Source: Deltaproteobacteria bacterium GWA2_38_16
GTDB lineage: Bacteria; Bdellovibrionota; JACOXK01; 2-02-FULL-40-11
NCBI GenBank assembly: GCA_001797335.1
Contig: MGPE01000006.1
Location: 187,342-251,341 of the forward strand
DNA: 64,000 nt
Direction of reading: 5' to 3'
Under the pieces are notes generated by a model. The model saw nothing but the letters and a program-made list of their open reading frames with translations, was not told the origin of the DNA and did no database searches. The position numbers and the translations under genes are program-made. Positions 47,722 to 56,652 of this stretch are shown here, piece by piece. Within the stretch, counting starts at the first letter, position 1. Each line of letters begins with the position of its first letter.

Positions 47722-48620
47722 AATTTATAAAAAATATTTCATTTTATCTCTTCATCCTTTTTTTCTTTCTTAGCTTTCATAGCCCTCTTTTGGCACAAAC
47801 AGAAACCACAGCCCTTAAAACTACTCCCTTTTTAAAATGGACAACGTTAAGTGCTATTCCCGTTGGTCTTTTGGGGCATGGATTTATTGCTTGGTGGCGT
47901 CATGGGCTATCCCCAAAATTTAGATTAGATGAAAAAGAAGGGTTTTTTGGAGCTAGCAGTTACTCTGGAGGATCTGACAAATTAGGCCACCTGTTTGCCA
48001 ATTGCTTTATTTCAAAATTAACGACCGATGTTTTGATTTCCGCTGGTGAAAACAAAGACAATGCTCTTTTATATAGCTCACTAGTAACCGGCATATCGTA
48101 TACTCTGGTAGAGGTATTTGATGGTTTTCTGCCCAGTTATGGGGCGGGGCTATGGGATATGGTTTTTGATGTTGGGGGTATTGCTTTGAATTTCGCTGAA
48201 AAAAAATACCCTACGTTTGATCAGCTCTTTAATTTTAGTGCTTCTTATTGGCCAAGCCCAACTTTTATAGACCTACCCACTCACAATAATTTTTCAGAAG
48301 ATTATAGCGGCATAACGTATTACGCTGATTTTAATTTCATGCGTCTTATGAATTTTGGAACCTTAAATACCCTGGCTCATTTACCACAATTTAGCCTTGC
48401 TTTTCACACCCAAGGGTTTAGTCCTCGTGAACAACAGCTCACTACAGAATATTCTTTAGGGCTAGGCATAGATATGGTTCCTCTGATTGAACGGTGGTAT
48501 AATCGCCCATACTTAAAAGATATTTTTTCATCCATCAAAATTATTCCCATGTGGGCACTTTATACTAAAAAATATCACTATATTCGTGATGCCGAAGGCG
48601 GCAGGATTAGAAGATTATAG
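47715..48620 (+). CDS. DUF2279-like (YfiM-type) exported protein, paralog 2; putative ATT start
   Basis: FFGASSYSGGSDKLGHLFANCFISK; upstream in-frame IKFIKNISFYLFILFFFLSFHSPLLAQ signal peptide; GGAG then 7 nt then ATT. Confidence 0.65.
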   Translation: MIKFIKNISFYLFILFFFLSFHSPLLAQTETTALKTTPFLKWTTLSAIPVGLLGHGFIAWWRHGLSPKFRLDEKEGFFGASSYSGGSDKLGHLFANCFISKLTTDVLISAGENKDNALLYSSLVTGISYTLVEVFDGFLPSYGAGLWDMVFDVGGIALNFAEKKYPTFDQLFNFSASYWPSPTFIDLPTHNNFSEDYSGITYYADFNFMRLMNFGTLNTLAHLPQFSLAFHTQGFSPREQQLTTEYSLGLGIDMVPLIERWYNRPYLKDIFSSIKIIPMWALYTKKYHYIRDAEGGRIRRL

Positions 48621-48627
48621 AGGATAG

Positions 48628-49941
48628 CTATTGATGATCGGGTGGAATTTTGACATATGTTTCAATTTTAAAATCATCTATAGCTTCAACTTCGATAACA
48701 GGAACTCCATTTTCCTGATCCACAATTTTCCCTTTCACTCCTATTTCCTCTCCCATTAGAGATAATAATCTGGAGTGCTCTTGAGATCTTAAAATATATT
48801 TTGTTTGACCATTTTCTGTAATTTTATATCCTCCTTTTCGCCCTATAAAACGTCCCCTATCTTCTATCTTTCCAATGGTCACATATTTTCCTTTTTCATC
48901 TTCTGATTGAGGAAGTCTTTTCTCTTTCACTACTTCATAAGCTTCATTGATATGAATCACAGGCTTAATTCCTTCTTTTTTAAGACCATCTTTTTCCCAA
49001 ATGTATTTTGCTTGAAAGACAATATTTTTACCCAATAATTTATTTAGATTATATTTCTGGCTTTGGATGGGAAATATTTTTTGCCCTTCATATTCTATAT
49101 AATGAGAGGAGGTCTTACCTAAAAACATACCCTGGTCTTTTAGAGTTCCCATCCCCGATAGAAAAGGAACACCCAGTTCATTTTTGGCATTATCTAAATG
49201 ATGAATATATTTATAAAGTTTATTATACCTATTTAAATCAATATCAAAAAGTGCTGCTGTGGTTGGATAGCCACGCCATAAAAACTGCCCATCTTGATAT
49301 TTAATATATTTTTTATGAGGGATATTAGGATCATAAATTGTAAAAGTCATACTCTCATCATCCTCTATAAAAACACCATACACCATTACTGCATGATTAA
49401 TTTCTTTCTTGGTATCAGATATATTGTTATCGATTTGCAATGTAATAGGCCTGCCTCTCCTAAGCTCTTCAATAAGAGTTTGTGCAATTTTTTTATTGCA
49501 GGCTGCATCGCACTGAAGGCCTTGAGACTCACTTGTTTCAAAAAATAAAGGAGCACAGGTATTAAATTCATGAAAAAAATCTTTCAATAAACGATCTTGG
49601 GATGTTTCTAAAAATTTCTTAAGTATCTTCTGATGGTTTAAAGATAAATCTTTAATGGAACTCACTCCCCCTATAATCACGGGCACCCCTGAACAACTGG
49701 CACTTTCAAGTGCTTGGCTAAGTTCTTCGTCATTCAGCGCAGGTAAGTTAGGGTTAAATTGTAAAAGTCCTTGAGCTTCTACAAAAGCAGACATGGCATA
49801 GCATTTTCCACCTCCGAAATTATCAAATGCAATTTGATCTTCTTCAGGAATTCTGAGCGCTATGATTTCACTTGCAACTGCTTGGGAAAAATTGAGCCAT
49901 AGAAGCATAACAATTATTTTTTGATAAAAATGATTACTCAT
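48628..49941 (-). CDS. Secreted papain-like-fold cysteine peptidase candidate
   Basis: FGGGKCYAMSAF (Cys), INHAVMVYGV (His), IYDPN (Asp); signal peptide. Confidence 0.6.
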   Translation of the reverse strand: MSNHFYQKIIVMLLWLNFSQAVASEIIALRIPEEDQIAFDNFGGGKCYAMSAFVEAQGLLQFNPNLPALNDEELSQALESASCSGVPVIIGGVSSIKDLSLNHQKILKKFLETSQDRLLKDFFHEFNTCAPLFFETSESQGLQCDAACNKKIAQTLIEELRRGRPITLQIDNNISDTKKEINHAVMVYGVFIEDDESMTFTIYDPNIPHKKYIKYQDGQFLWRGYPTTAALFDIDLNRYNKLYKYIHHLDNAKNELGVPFLSGMGTLKDQGMFLGKTSSHYIEYEGQKIFPIQSQKYNLNKLLGKNIVFQAKYIWEKDGLKKEGIKPVIHINEAYEVVKEKRLPQSEDEKGKYVTIGKIEDRGRFIGRKGGYKITENGQTKYILRSQEHSRLLSLMGEEIGVKGKIVDQENGVPVIEVEAIDDFKIETYVKIPPDHQ

Positions 49942-52189
49942 ATTTTCTAATAGCTTGATCAATGTGTTGTCCAACCTGAGGATCGTTAATTAAAATTTTT
50001 AATGTTTTTAAAGAGTACACAATCGTATGTCTAAGATAGTCGGGAGCAGTTTTTAATTTTTGAATGAGCGGGCCAACGGCCCTTGGATCTCCAATAGATC
50101 CCAAAGCCTCCATTGCATAACTTTGCACCAAAATATCAGAATCATTGAGACCTCTCACTAAAGGCTCTACAGCTAAAACACCGATTTGTTTTGTGGCTGA
50201 AATCAGTTGAAAAGAAATATAAATTTTTCTACTTCGAATCCCGTCTATAATAGGATTAAGAGCAGGTTGGCCAATAAGTCCCAACGCTTTCCCTAAACCC
50301 CTTATGGTTATTTCCTCTTCATCTGTTCTGTTTTGGTGATCTTGAAGGCTTTTTAATTTATCTAAAATAGGCTGAACGGCGATAGAACCCATATTCCCTA
50401 AAGCATCAATAGCTACTTCTTGAGTGCCATAGAGTTTATCATGGAGTGCTTCCATGAGATAAGGAATGGTTTGGGGATCTTTTAAATTTCCTAAAGAGGT
50501 TAACACAGTCTCTCTTACAGCGCTTTTTTCATCGTTCACATGGTGGACCAGCGCTTGGATAACCTGGGGATTATTTTTAAATGTAGATAAAACCTTAGCC
50601 GTTATAGTCTGGAAATGGGAAGGGGAATTATTGAATATTGAAATCAGTGTATTGGCAGCTTCCTCATCATCGGAAAAATTTCCTAAAGCTAAAATAGCCG
50701 CTATTTTTACATCTTCATCTTGTTCTCGATTAAAAATATCCATGAGTTCAGGAATAAATTTTTTCTCTTTTAAAAAACCTAAAGCCGAAACAGCTTTTTC
50801 TCTAACCTTTGGATCTGGATGAGTTATATTTTGATGAAGTTGATTTATAAATCGCTCCTGACTGATTTCATCTTTACAAAATAAGAGACCTGAAAGGGGA
50901 AGGTGGTGATATTCATAAAACTTACAAATTTCAGATGAATTTTCCGTTAAAAAATAATCCATAAATAATTTTTTGATACTCTCTTCATATTGATCACAAT
51001 TTTTCGTTTGAGAAAGAGCATCATCAAATGTTTTTTGAGAGACAAGCTCATCTTTTTGTATTTCAGCATTAACTTTATCTCTCATTTTTTTTAAAATATG
51101 TGCACTATTGACAGGAACGGAAGGAATATTTAAGCGCCCTTCTCGAACATATCGGGCAGCCAAAAGGGCCTTAACCATATTAGGCATGCCCCATCCGGTT
51201 TGATGATCAAAACCCGTTGAATTTAAATCAAAACTTGAAGCTTTTAAAATATTTTTAATTTGTGGCGGAGTAAGATTAGGATTTACTTTTAGCATATTTA
51301 AAATAATGCCACTCACCACGGGAGCCGCACCACTGGTACCACTAAACCTTCTTCCCTCTAGGGATAACATGTTATAGTCACTGGGTGCTGCAAAATCTGT
51401 AGATGCCCCTTGATTAGAAAAAATAGATGATCCCAAATAAGGATTTAAAGAGGCAATAGATAAAAGATTATCTACATTAGAAGGATATAAATTTTCTTGG
51501 CCAAAGTCATTTCCTGCAGCCCACACCAACGTTACTTGGCTACTTTTAACTTTTTCCATGAGACGCTGTATTCTAAGCGTATTTGGAGACTTAAAATAAA
51601 TCATGCTTAAGTTAATGACTCTAGCGTTGTGATCTATGGCATCTTCAATGGCATCTGCTACATCCTCATCCCACATGCCATCCACGAGGGGTTCTTTGGC
51701 CGAATACACATACATTTGTGCATTTTTAGCTTCTCCCACAGAGCAGTGATCTTTTGAACACAAAATAGAAGCCACCTGAGTTCCATGACATATTTCTTCC
51801 TCATCTGCCCCTTTTTCACAGGTCACATCCATTTGTTGAAATGCTTCTCTCTCTTTTGAAATGCCACTATCAATAACAGCTGTTTTAATGACTTCATCTT
51901 TTTCATCTGCTGTTAAAAGTGTATCTTTAAGCTGTGCTCCCACTCGCCACTGAGCCCAATAGGGTTCAAAAATATTTGCTTCTCCTTCAAAGAGGCCGGT
52001 CGCACAGGATCTCGGACTAAAGGCTGGATTAGGAATAAAACACTCATCTAAAGGAGGCGTCATTTGTAACTGATGTTGGACATTGTTAAACAGAAAAAGG
52101 GGTTTAAGCAGGCCAAAAGGAATATTTTGAGCATATCCTATACCCCCATATAATAACATGCCTAATAATATTAAAGCTCTATTCCTCAT
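49934..52189 (-). CDS. S8 subtilase with C-terminal HEAT-like repeats
   Basis: AVIDSGIS, HGTQVASI, AAGNDFG, SGTSGAAPVVSG; then DPKVREKAVSALGFLKE-type repeats. Confidence 0.88.
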   Translation of the reverse strand: MRNRALILLGMLLYGGIGYAQNIPFGLLKPLFLFNNVQHQLQMTPPLDECFIPNPAFSPRSCATGLFEGEANIFEPYWAQWRVGAQLKDTLLTADEKDEVIKTAVIDSGISKEREAFQQMDVTCEKGADEEEICHGTQVASILCSKDHCSVGEAKNAQMYVYSAKEPLVDGMWDEDVADAIEDAIDHNARVINLSMIYFKSPNTLRIQRLMEKVKSSQVTLVWAAGNDFGQENLYPSNVDNLLSIASLNPYLGSSIFSNQGASTDFAAPSDYNMLSLEGRRFSGTSGAAPVVSGIILNMLKVNPNLTPPQIKNILKASSFDLNSTGFDHQTGWGMPNMVKALLAARYVREGRLNIPSVPVNSAHILKKMRDKVNAEIQKDELVSQKTFDDALSQTKNCDQYEESIKKLFMDYFLTENSSEICKFYEYHHLPLSGLLFCKDEISQERFINQLHQNITHPDPKVREKAVSALGFLKEKKFIPELMDIFNREQDEDVKIAAILALGNFSDDEEAANTLISIFNNSPSHFQTITAKVLSTFKNNPQVIQALVHHVNDEKSAVRETVLTSLGNLKDPQTIPYLMEALHDKLYGTQEVAIDALGNMGSIAVQPILDKLKSLQDHQNRTDEEEITIRGLGKALGLIGQPALNPIIDGIRSRKIYISFQLISATKQIGVLAVEPLVRGLNDSDILVQSYAMEALGSIGDPRAVGPLIQKLKTAPDYLRHTIVYSLKTLKILINDPQVGQHIDQAIRKYE

Positions 52190-52340
52190 CTTTCTTCTTA
52201 TCGGAATAATCCATCTGCCCCTTTAAGCTAAAAGCTTATATACGATATAGACGTAGACGGTTGTTTAAAAAATATACATTGTGAAAGAAAAATGAGAGCC
52301 CCTAAGCCTTTAATATTCCTTAACTTTAAACTTATTTTAA

Positions 52341-52358
52341 TGTGGTCTGTATGTTGCA
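52341..52358 (+). promoter_or_regulatory. Weak sigma54-like promoter
   Basis: TGTGGTCTGTATGTTGCA: GG-N10-GC spacing exact, -12 good, -24 degenerate. Confidence 0.35.
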
Positions 52359-52385
52359 CTATTATAAAGCAAGAGGCCAATAACA

Positions 52386-53252
52386 ATGAAAAAAATATTT
52401 TTTTTACCCTTGTTTTTTATTTGTCTTTTAACTTTTCAGAGCTTAGCACAGGAATCAAAAGAAGCATCCCCCCCACCTTCTGACCCAGAGCTTTTAAGAC
52501 TTACCATAAAACCTAACTATGATTGTATCAGTGGGGCAGGCTGTTCTGGTTCTGTAGAAGAAACTGCAAAAACATTTGCCATTGTTAAAGCTAAAAAAGA
52601 AGCTAGTTCTGGTGGTCTTCAAGACAGCAGTGTTTATCTAGAAAAACATGAATGGAGCAATGGATTTTGGGATGGTGGAAAATATACTTTAAGCAATCAT
52701 CCCACGGATATTGTAAAAACAGAAAGCAAAACAGAACACATTATTACTTATCCTTCTTCTAGTGGCCAACTCACGATTAAATATACTTTGGGTGCATTTA
52801 ATCCAGAAACAAGAACACAAGATTTTTCTATTGAAAACATCGAGGGATTAAAATCTTATAAACAAGAAGGAAAGGTAACTCCAGATCCCATTTCATTTAA
52901 CTGGAAAATCGTTCAAAAAGAAGATGGTTCTTTTAAAGTAGTCGATGCAGAAGATCCTTCTTTTGAAATTCACTCTATCATTCTTAAAATTGGCGCTTGG
53001 AAAACAGGAATACTCAGTGGAGATGGGGGCGCCACCCATTTAGAAATTAGCGGGACTAAAGAGACCATAAATGAAGAGGGGCAGACGATTCGAGCTTCTC
53101 ACGTAAAAAGCCAACCTATTACTCATCATCTTAAAAAAGTAGAAACTGCTCCAAAAGAAGAAGGTTTGTGTGGCCTAAATCCATTACAAGATATTAAAAA
53201 CTTAAGTAAATTTTCTACATCTGTTTTAGATTTAACCACAAAATTTCTTTAA
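52386..53252 (+). CDS. Secreted protein of unknown function
   Basis: Signal peptide MKKIFFLPLFFICLLTFQSLAQ. Confidence 0.7.
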   Translation: MKKIFFLPLFFICLLTFQSLAQESKEASPPPSDPELLRLTIKPNYDCISGAGCSGSVEETAKTFAIVKAKKEASSGGLQDSSVYLEKHEWSNGFWDGGKYTLSNHPTDIVKTESKTEHIITYPSSSGQLTIKYTLGAFNPETRTQDFSIENIEGLKSYKQEGKVTPDPISFNWKIVQKEDGSFKVVDAEDPSFEIHSIILKIGAWKTGILSGDGGATHLEISGTKETINEEGQTIRASHVKSQPITHHLKKVETAPKEEGLCGLNPLQDIKNLSKFSTSVLDLTTKFL

Positions 53253-53346
53253 CAATTCCCTAGCTCACCTAATATAAAAAGCACTGGATAATTACCTCAA
53301 ATACCTGTAGAATGTTCTTAATTCCCCTTCCCATAAAGGTATCGAC

Positions 53347-55383
53347 ATGGACAAAATTACCATGCTCATCGTGGATGATGAGCAATATGTGTTGTCCGCT
53401 TTAAAAAGACTTTTTCATTCCCCTAAGTACGAAGTCTTTTGTGCTCAAGATCCTGCTAATGCCTTAGAATTACTTGAGAAAAATCCTCATATCGGAGTCA
53501 TTGTTTGTGATCAAAAACTAGGGGAAAATGAAGGAACCGATTTTTTTGCCAAAACTAAAGCCACCCATCCCGATATTTCCCGGGTTCTTTTGACAGGCTA
53601 CTTTAATTCCCAAATTGCCCAAAATTCTTTGCTTAAAGGGGAGGTCTATCGCTTTGTCACAAAACCCTGGAATGATGATGATCTGATGATGACGGTTGAA
53701 AACTCTTGGAAGCGCTATGAGCTTTTAAACCAAAACCGAAAACTGTTAAATCTTATTCGCAGTCAAAATGAGCATCTAAATCACCTTACTCTAAATCTTA
53801 AAAATGTGATTGAAAACCGAATTGAACGAACGGTACAGTCTCAAAAAGCCATTCGGGCCAAAAAAATACAACTTCAAATTACTCATACCCTTATTAAACG
53901 TTTAAGTCGCTGTAAAAATTTAAAAGAAATTTTCAAAACCGTCCTTATTGAACTTAAAAAATTAATCCCCTTTGATACCGCCAGTATTGTGGTGCAACTA
54001 AACCCAAACCAATATTTGCTATTAAATCCAAAAACACAGGTATATCCCTTCTCTTTAAAAGATCATTCTCTGCTTCAACGTATGTTCCAAAATCCTCTTC
54101 CCACCATTTCAACAGAACATTCTTCTTACCCTTCGGAACTTATTTTTCCTCTCATGGATGAAAATCGTCCCACCCCGATTTGCATGGCTACATTAAGTCT
54201 TTTGAGTCACCAAGAGCATGCTTTCTCCGAAGAAGACATAAAACGCCTTTCAGACATTGCAAGCCCCATTGCCATTGCCATCGAGAAAATGAAACTTTTA
54301 GAAATTGTTGAACAAGGATCTCGTCAGTGGGAATCTACGTTCGACGCCATTAGTGATTTAGCAACCGTTATCGACAAAAATTTTAACCTCATTAAAGCCA
54401 ATAGAGCCGTTGAAAAAATTACTCATGAAAAAGTAGAAAAAGTCATTGGGAAAAAATGTTATGAAGTGTTGGCCAATAGAAAAAGCCCCTGCAAAAATTG
54501 TCCTGCCTTAGAAAGTCTAAAAACACGCGCTTTGACCTCTGAAAATGAAATTAAAGATTTTAAAGACAAAGATTATTTTACATGGGCTTTTCCCATGTTA
54601 GATCCTAAAAAAGAGGTGAACTCTCTTGTTATGTATTATCGGGACCACACAGAATCTTCCCAACTTTTCCGCCAACTGATTCAATCTGAAAAAATGGCTG
54701 CCATTGGACATCTGGCCAATTCTTTAGCCCATGAACTTAATAACCCTTTGACAGGGATTACGGCCCTATCACAACTCCTCAGTAAAGAATTAGGCCCTCA
54801 TAATACTTGGTATCCAGACATTCAAGAAATCGAAAAAGCATCCGTACGATGTAAAAATATTATTGAAAATCTCTTAAATTTTTCTGAAAAAACAAAATCA
54901 ACCAAAAAATCTTCTGTCTCTCTTAATGAAATTATTGAATCCACCCTTCCTCTTATTCAATACTCCTCTACGGCCAAACAAAATATTCGTATTCATAAAC
55001 ACTATGCCAAGGATTTACCTAAAATTAAGGCCAACACCAATGAACTCCAACAGGTATTTTTTAATTTACTCCTCAATGCCATTCAAGCCATGCCCCAAGG
55101 AGGCGTACTCGAAGTTAAAACTCAGTATTTAGTCGGAAAAGAAGCTCTTCAAATTACCATTACAGACACAGGGGTGGGCATTCCAAAACAAAATCTTTCT
55201 AAAATCTTCGACCCTTTTTATACCACCAAAGAAAAAACTTGTGGCACCGGTCTTGGACTTTCGGTAAGCTATGGCATTATTAAAAATTACGAGGGCGCCA
55301 TCGGAGTTCAAAGCACTTTAAATAAAGGATCTACTTTTAAAGTTACTCTGCCTCTGATGACGACCAAGGAGAAAGTCCATTAA
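53347..55383 (+). CDS. Hybrid REC-GAF-PAS histidine kinase
   Basis: LIVDDEQYVLSALKRLF; AHELNNPLTGITALSQLL H-box; FFNLLLNAIQAMPQGG N-box; GTGLGLSVSYGI. Confidence 0.92.
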   Translation: MDKITMLIVDDEQYVLSALKRLFHSPKYEVFCAQDPANALELLEKNPHIGVIVCDQKLGENEGTDFFAKTKATHPDISRVLLTGYFNSQIAQNSLLKGEVYRFVTKPWNDDDLMMTVENSWKRYELLNQNRKLLNLIRSQNEHLNHLTLNLKNVIENRIERTVQSQKAIRAKKIQLQITHTLIKRLSRCKNLKEIFKTVLIELKKLIPFDTASIVVQLNPNQYLLLNPKTQVYPFSLKDHSLLQRMFQNPLPTISTEHSSYPSELIFPLMDENRPTPICMATLSLLSHQEHAFSEEDIKRLSDIASPIAIAIEKMKLLEIVEQGSRQWESTFDAISDLATVIDKNFNLIKANRAVEKITHEKVEKVIGKKCYEVLANRKSPCKNCPALESLKTRALTSENEIKDFKDKDYFTWAFPMLDPKKEVNSLVMYYRDHTESSQLFRQLIQSEKMAAIGHLANSLAHELNNPLTGITALSQLLSKELGPHNTWYPDIQEIEKASVRCKNIIENLLNFSEKTKSTKKSSVSLNEIIESTLPLIQYSSTAKQNIRIHKHYAKDLPKIKANTNELQQVFFNLLLNAIQAMPQGGVLEVKTQYLVGKEALQITITDTGVGIPKQNLSKIFDPFYTTKEKTCGTGLGLSVSYGIIKNYEGAIGVQSTLNKGSTFKVTLPLMTTKEKVH

Positions 55384-56155
55384 TTCTTTTGAAGCTGCTA
55401 TCTTAGGAGCTATCCAGGGGCTCACTGAATTTTTACCCATCAGTAGCTCTGCCCACCTGATTATGGCCCAAGCTTTTTTAGGTCTGAAAGATCCAGAATT
55501 TTTATTCGATGTTATTATTCATCTGGGCACTCTCTTGGCCACTGTTCTTATCTTTTATAAAGAAATTATAAAACTTTTTACACATCCCAGAGCCATTCTC
55601 TTGATTATTGTTGCAGGTATTCCAACCGCCATCATGGGATTTGTGCTGGTAGATTACATGGAAAAATATTTTTGGTCGATGAAGGAAGCCTGTATTGAGC
55701 TTATTATGACGGGATTTATTCTATGGTTTACCCAATATGCTCCCTCTAAAAAAATAGAACTAGAAGAAACCCTTTTTTCAAATATCACTATCCCCAAGGC
55801 CTTCTTGATTGGCATTGCCCAAGGAATTTCTATTTTTCCTGGCATTTCACGTTCTGGGCTTACTATTGCCACGGCACTTTTCTTAAAAACAGGCAGACGA
55901 GATGCTGCCGTTTTTTCTTTTCTGCTTTCTATCCCCTCTATTATAGGAGCTGTAGGACTTAAGCTTTTAAAAACCCCCCTTACTCATTTCCATCCCCTTC
56001 ATTTTGGAATTGGGTTTACGACTTCCCTTCTTTTAGGAACTATTTCTCTTCTTTTTCTAATTAAACTTGTGCTGGAAGGAAAATTTTATAAATTTAGCTA
56101 TTATTGTTGGATCGTGGGCAGTGCTGCACTCATTGCTTCTTATTATTTTTTATGA
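55379..56155 (+). CDS. uppP: Undecaprenyl-diphosphatase, putative ATT start
   Basis: (I)NSFEAAILGAIQGLTEFLPISSSAHLIMAQ; AAGGAG 7 nt upstream of ATT 55379; GISRSG motif. Confidence 0.88.
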   Translation: MNSFEAAILGAIQGLTEFLPISSSAHLIMAQAFLGLKDPEFLFDVIIHLGTLLATVLIFYKEIIKLFTHPRAILLIIVAGIPTAIMGFVLVDYMEKYFWSMKEACIELIMTGFILWFTQYAPSKKIELEETLFSNITIPKAFLIGIAQGISIFPGISRSGLTIATALFLKTGRRDAAVFSFLLSIPSIIGAVGLKLLKTPLTHFHPLHFGIGFTTSLLLGTISLLFLIKLVLEGKFYKFSYYCWIVGSAALIASYYFL

Positions 56156-56517
56156 ACCCTTCGCATATTCTTATTATTGATGATGAACACATTATTACTC
56201 GGGCTTTAAGTCGTGCTTTTCAAAGAGAAGGATTTCAGGTTTCTACTGCTTCCGATGGAGAAGCAGGTCTTAAAAAAATCTTGAGTGAAAAACCAGAACT
56301 CATTCTTTTAGATATTATTATGCCTAAAATGTCTGGACTAGAAGTCTTAGAACACATTCGAACACAACAAATCACCACTCCTGTGGTCCTCATGACAGCT
56401 TATGGAGATACTAAAACTGAAACCACGGCTAAAGAACTGGGAATTTCGGCCTATCTCACAAAGCCCTTTAACAATATTGAAGATATTATTGCCCTTGTCC
56501 ACCGATTGACCTCTTAG
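56152..56517 (+). CDS. Single-domain response regulator
   Basis: ILIIDDEHIITRALSRAFQREGF, LILLDIIMPKMSGLEVL, TAYGD, YLTKPF; ATGA overlap with uppP. Confidence 0.9.
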   Translation: MNPSHILIIDDEHIITRALSRAFQREGFQVSTASDGEAGLKKILSEKPELILLDIIMPKMSGLEVLEHIRTQQITTPVVLMTAYGDTKTETTAKELGISAYLTKPFNNIEDIIALVHRLTS

Positions 56518-56553
56518 GGAAACTACATTATCCTATCTTATTTGAAATTTTAG

Positions 56554-56632
56554 AATAAAGAGATATTAATTTCTGTATGGGCCCCTCCGCCCGGTGTAGA
56601 TCCTCCCACACAAAAATTAATATCTCTTTATT
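56554..56632. repeat. Perfect 19-bp inverted repeat with GC-rich 41-nt loop
   Basis: AATAAAGAGATATTAATTT ... AAATTAATATCTCTTTATT. Confidence 0.9.
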
Positions 56633-56652
56633 TATCAAAAAAAGACTGAAAT

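Noticed and set aside
55463-55480. ATG 55463 as the uppP start
   Set aside because: Would remove the conserved GLTEFLPISSSAH segment; upstream ATT with SD fits better.
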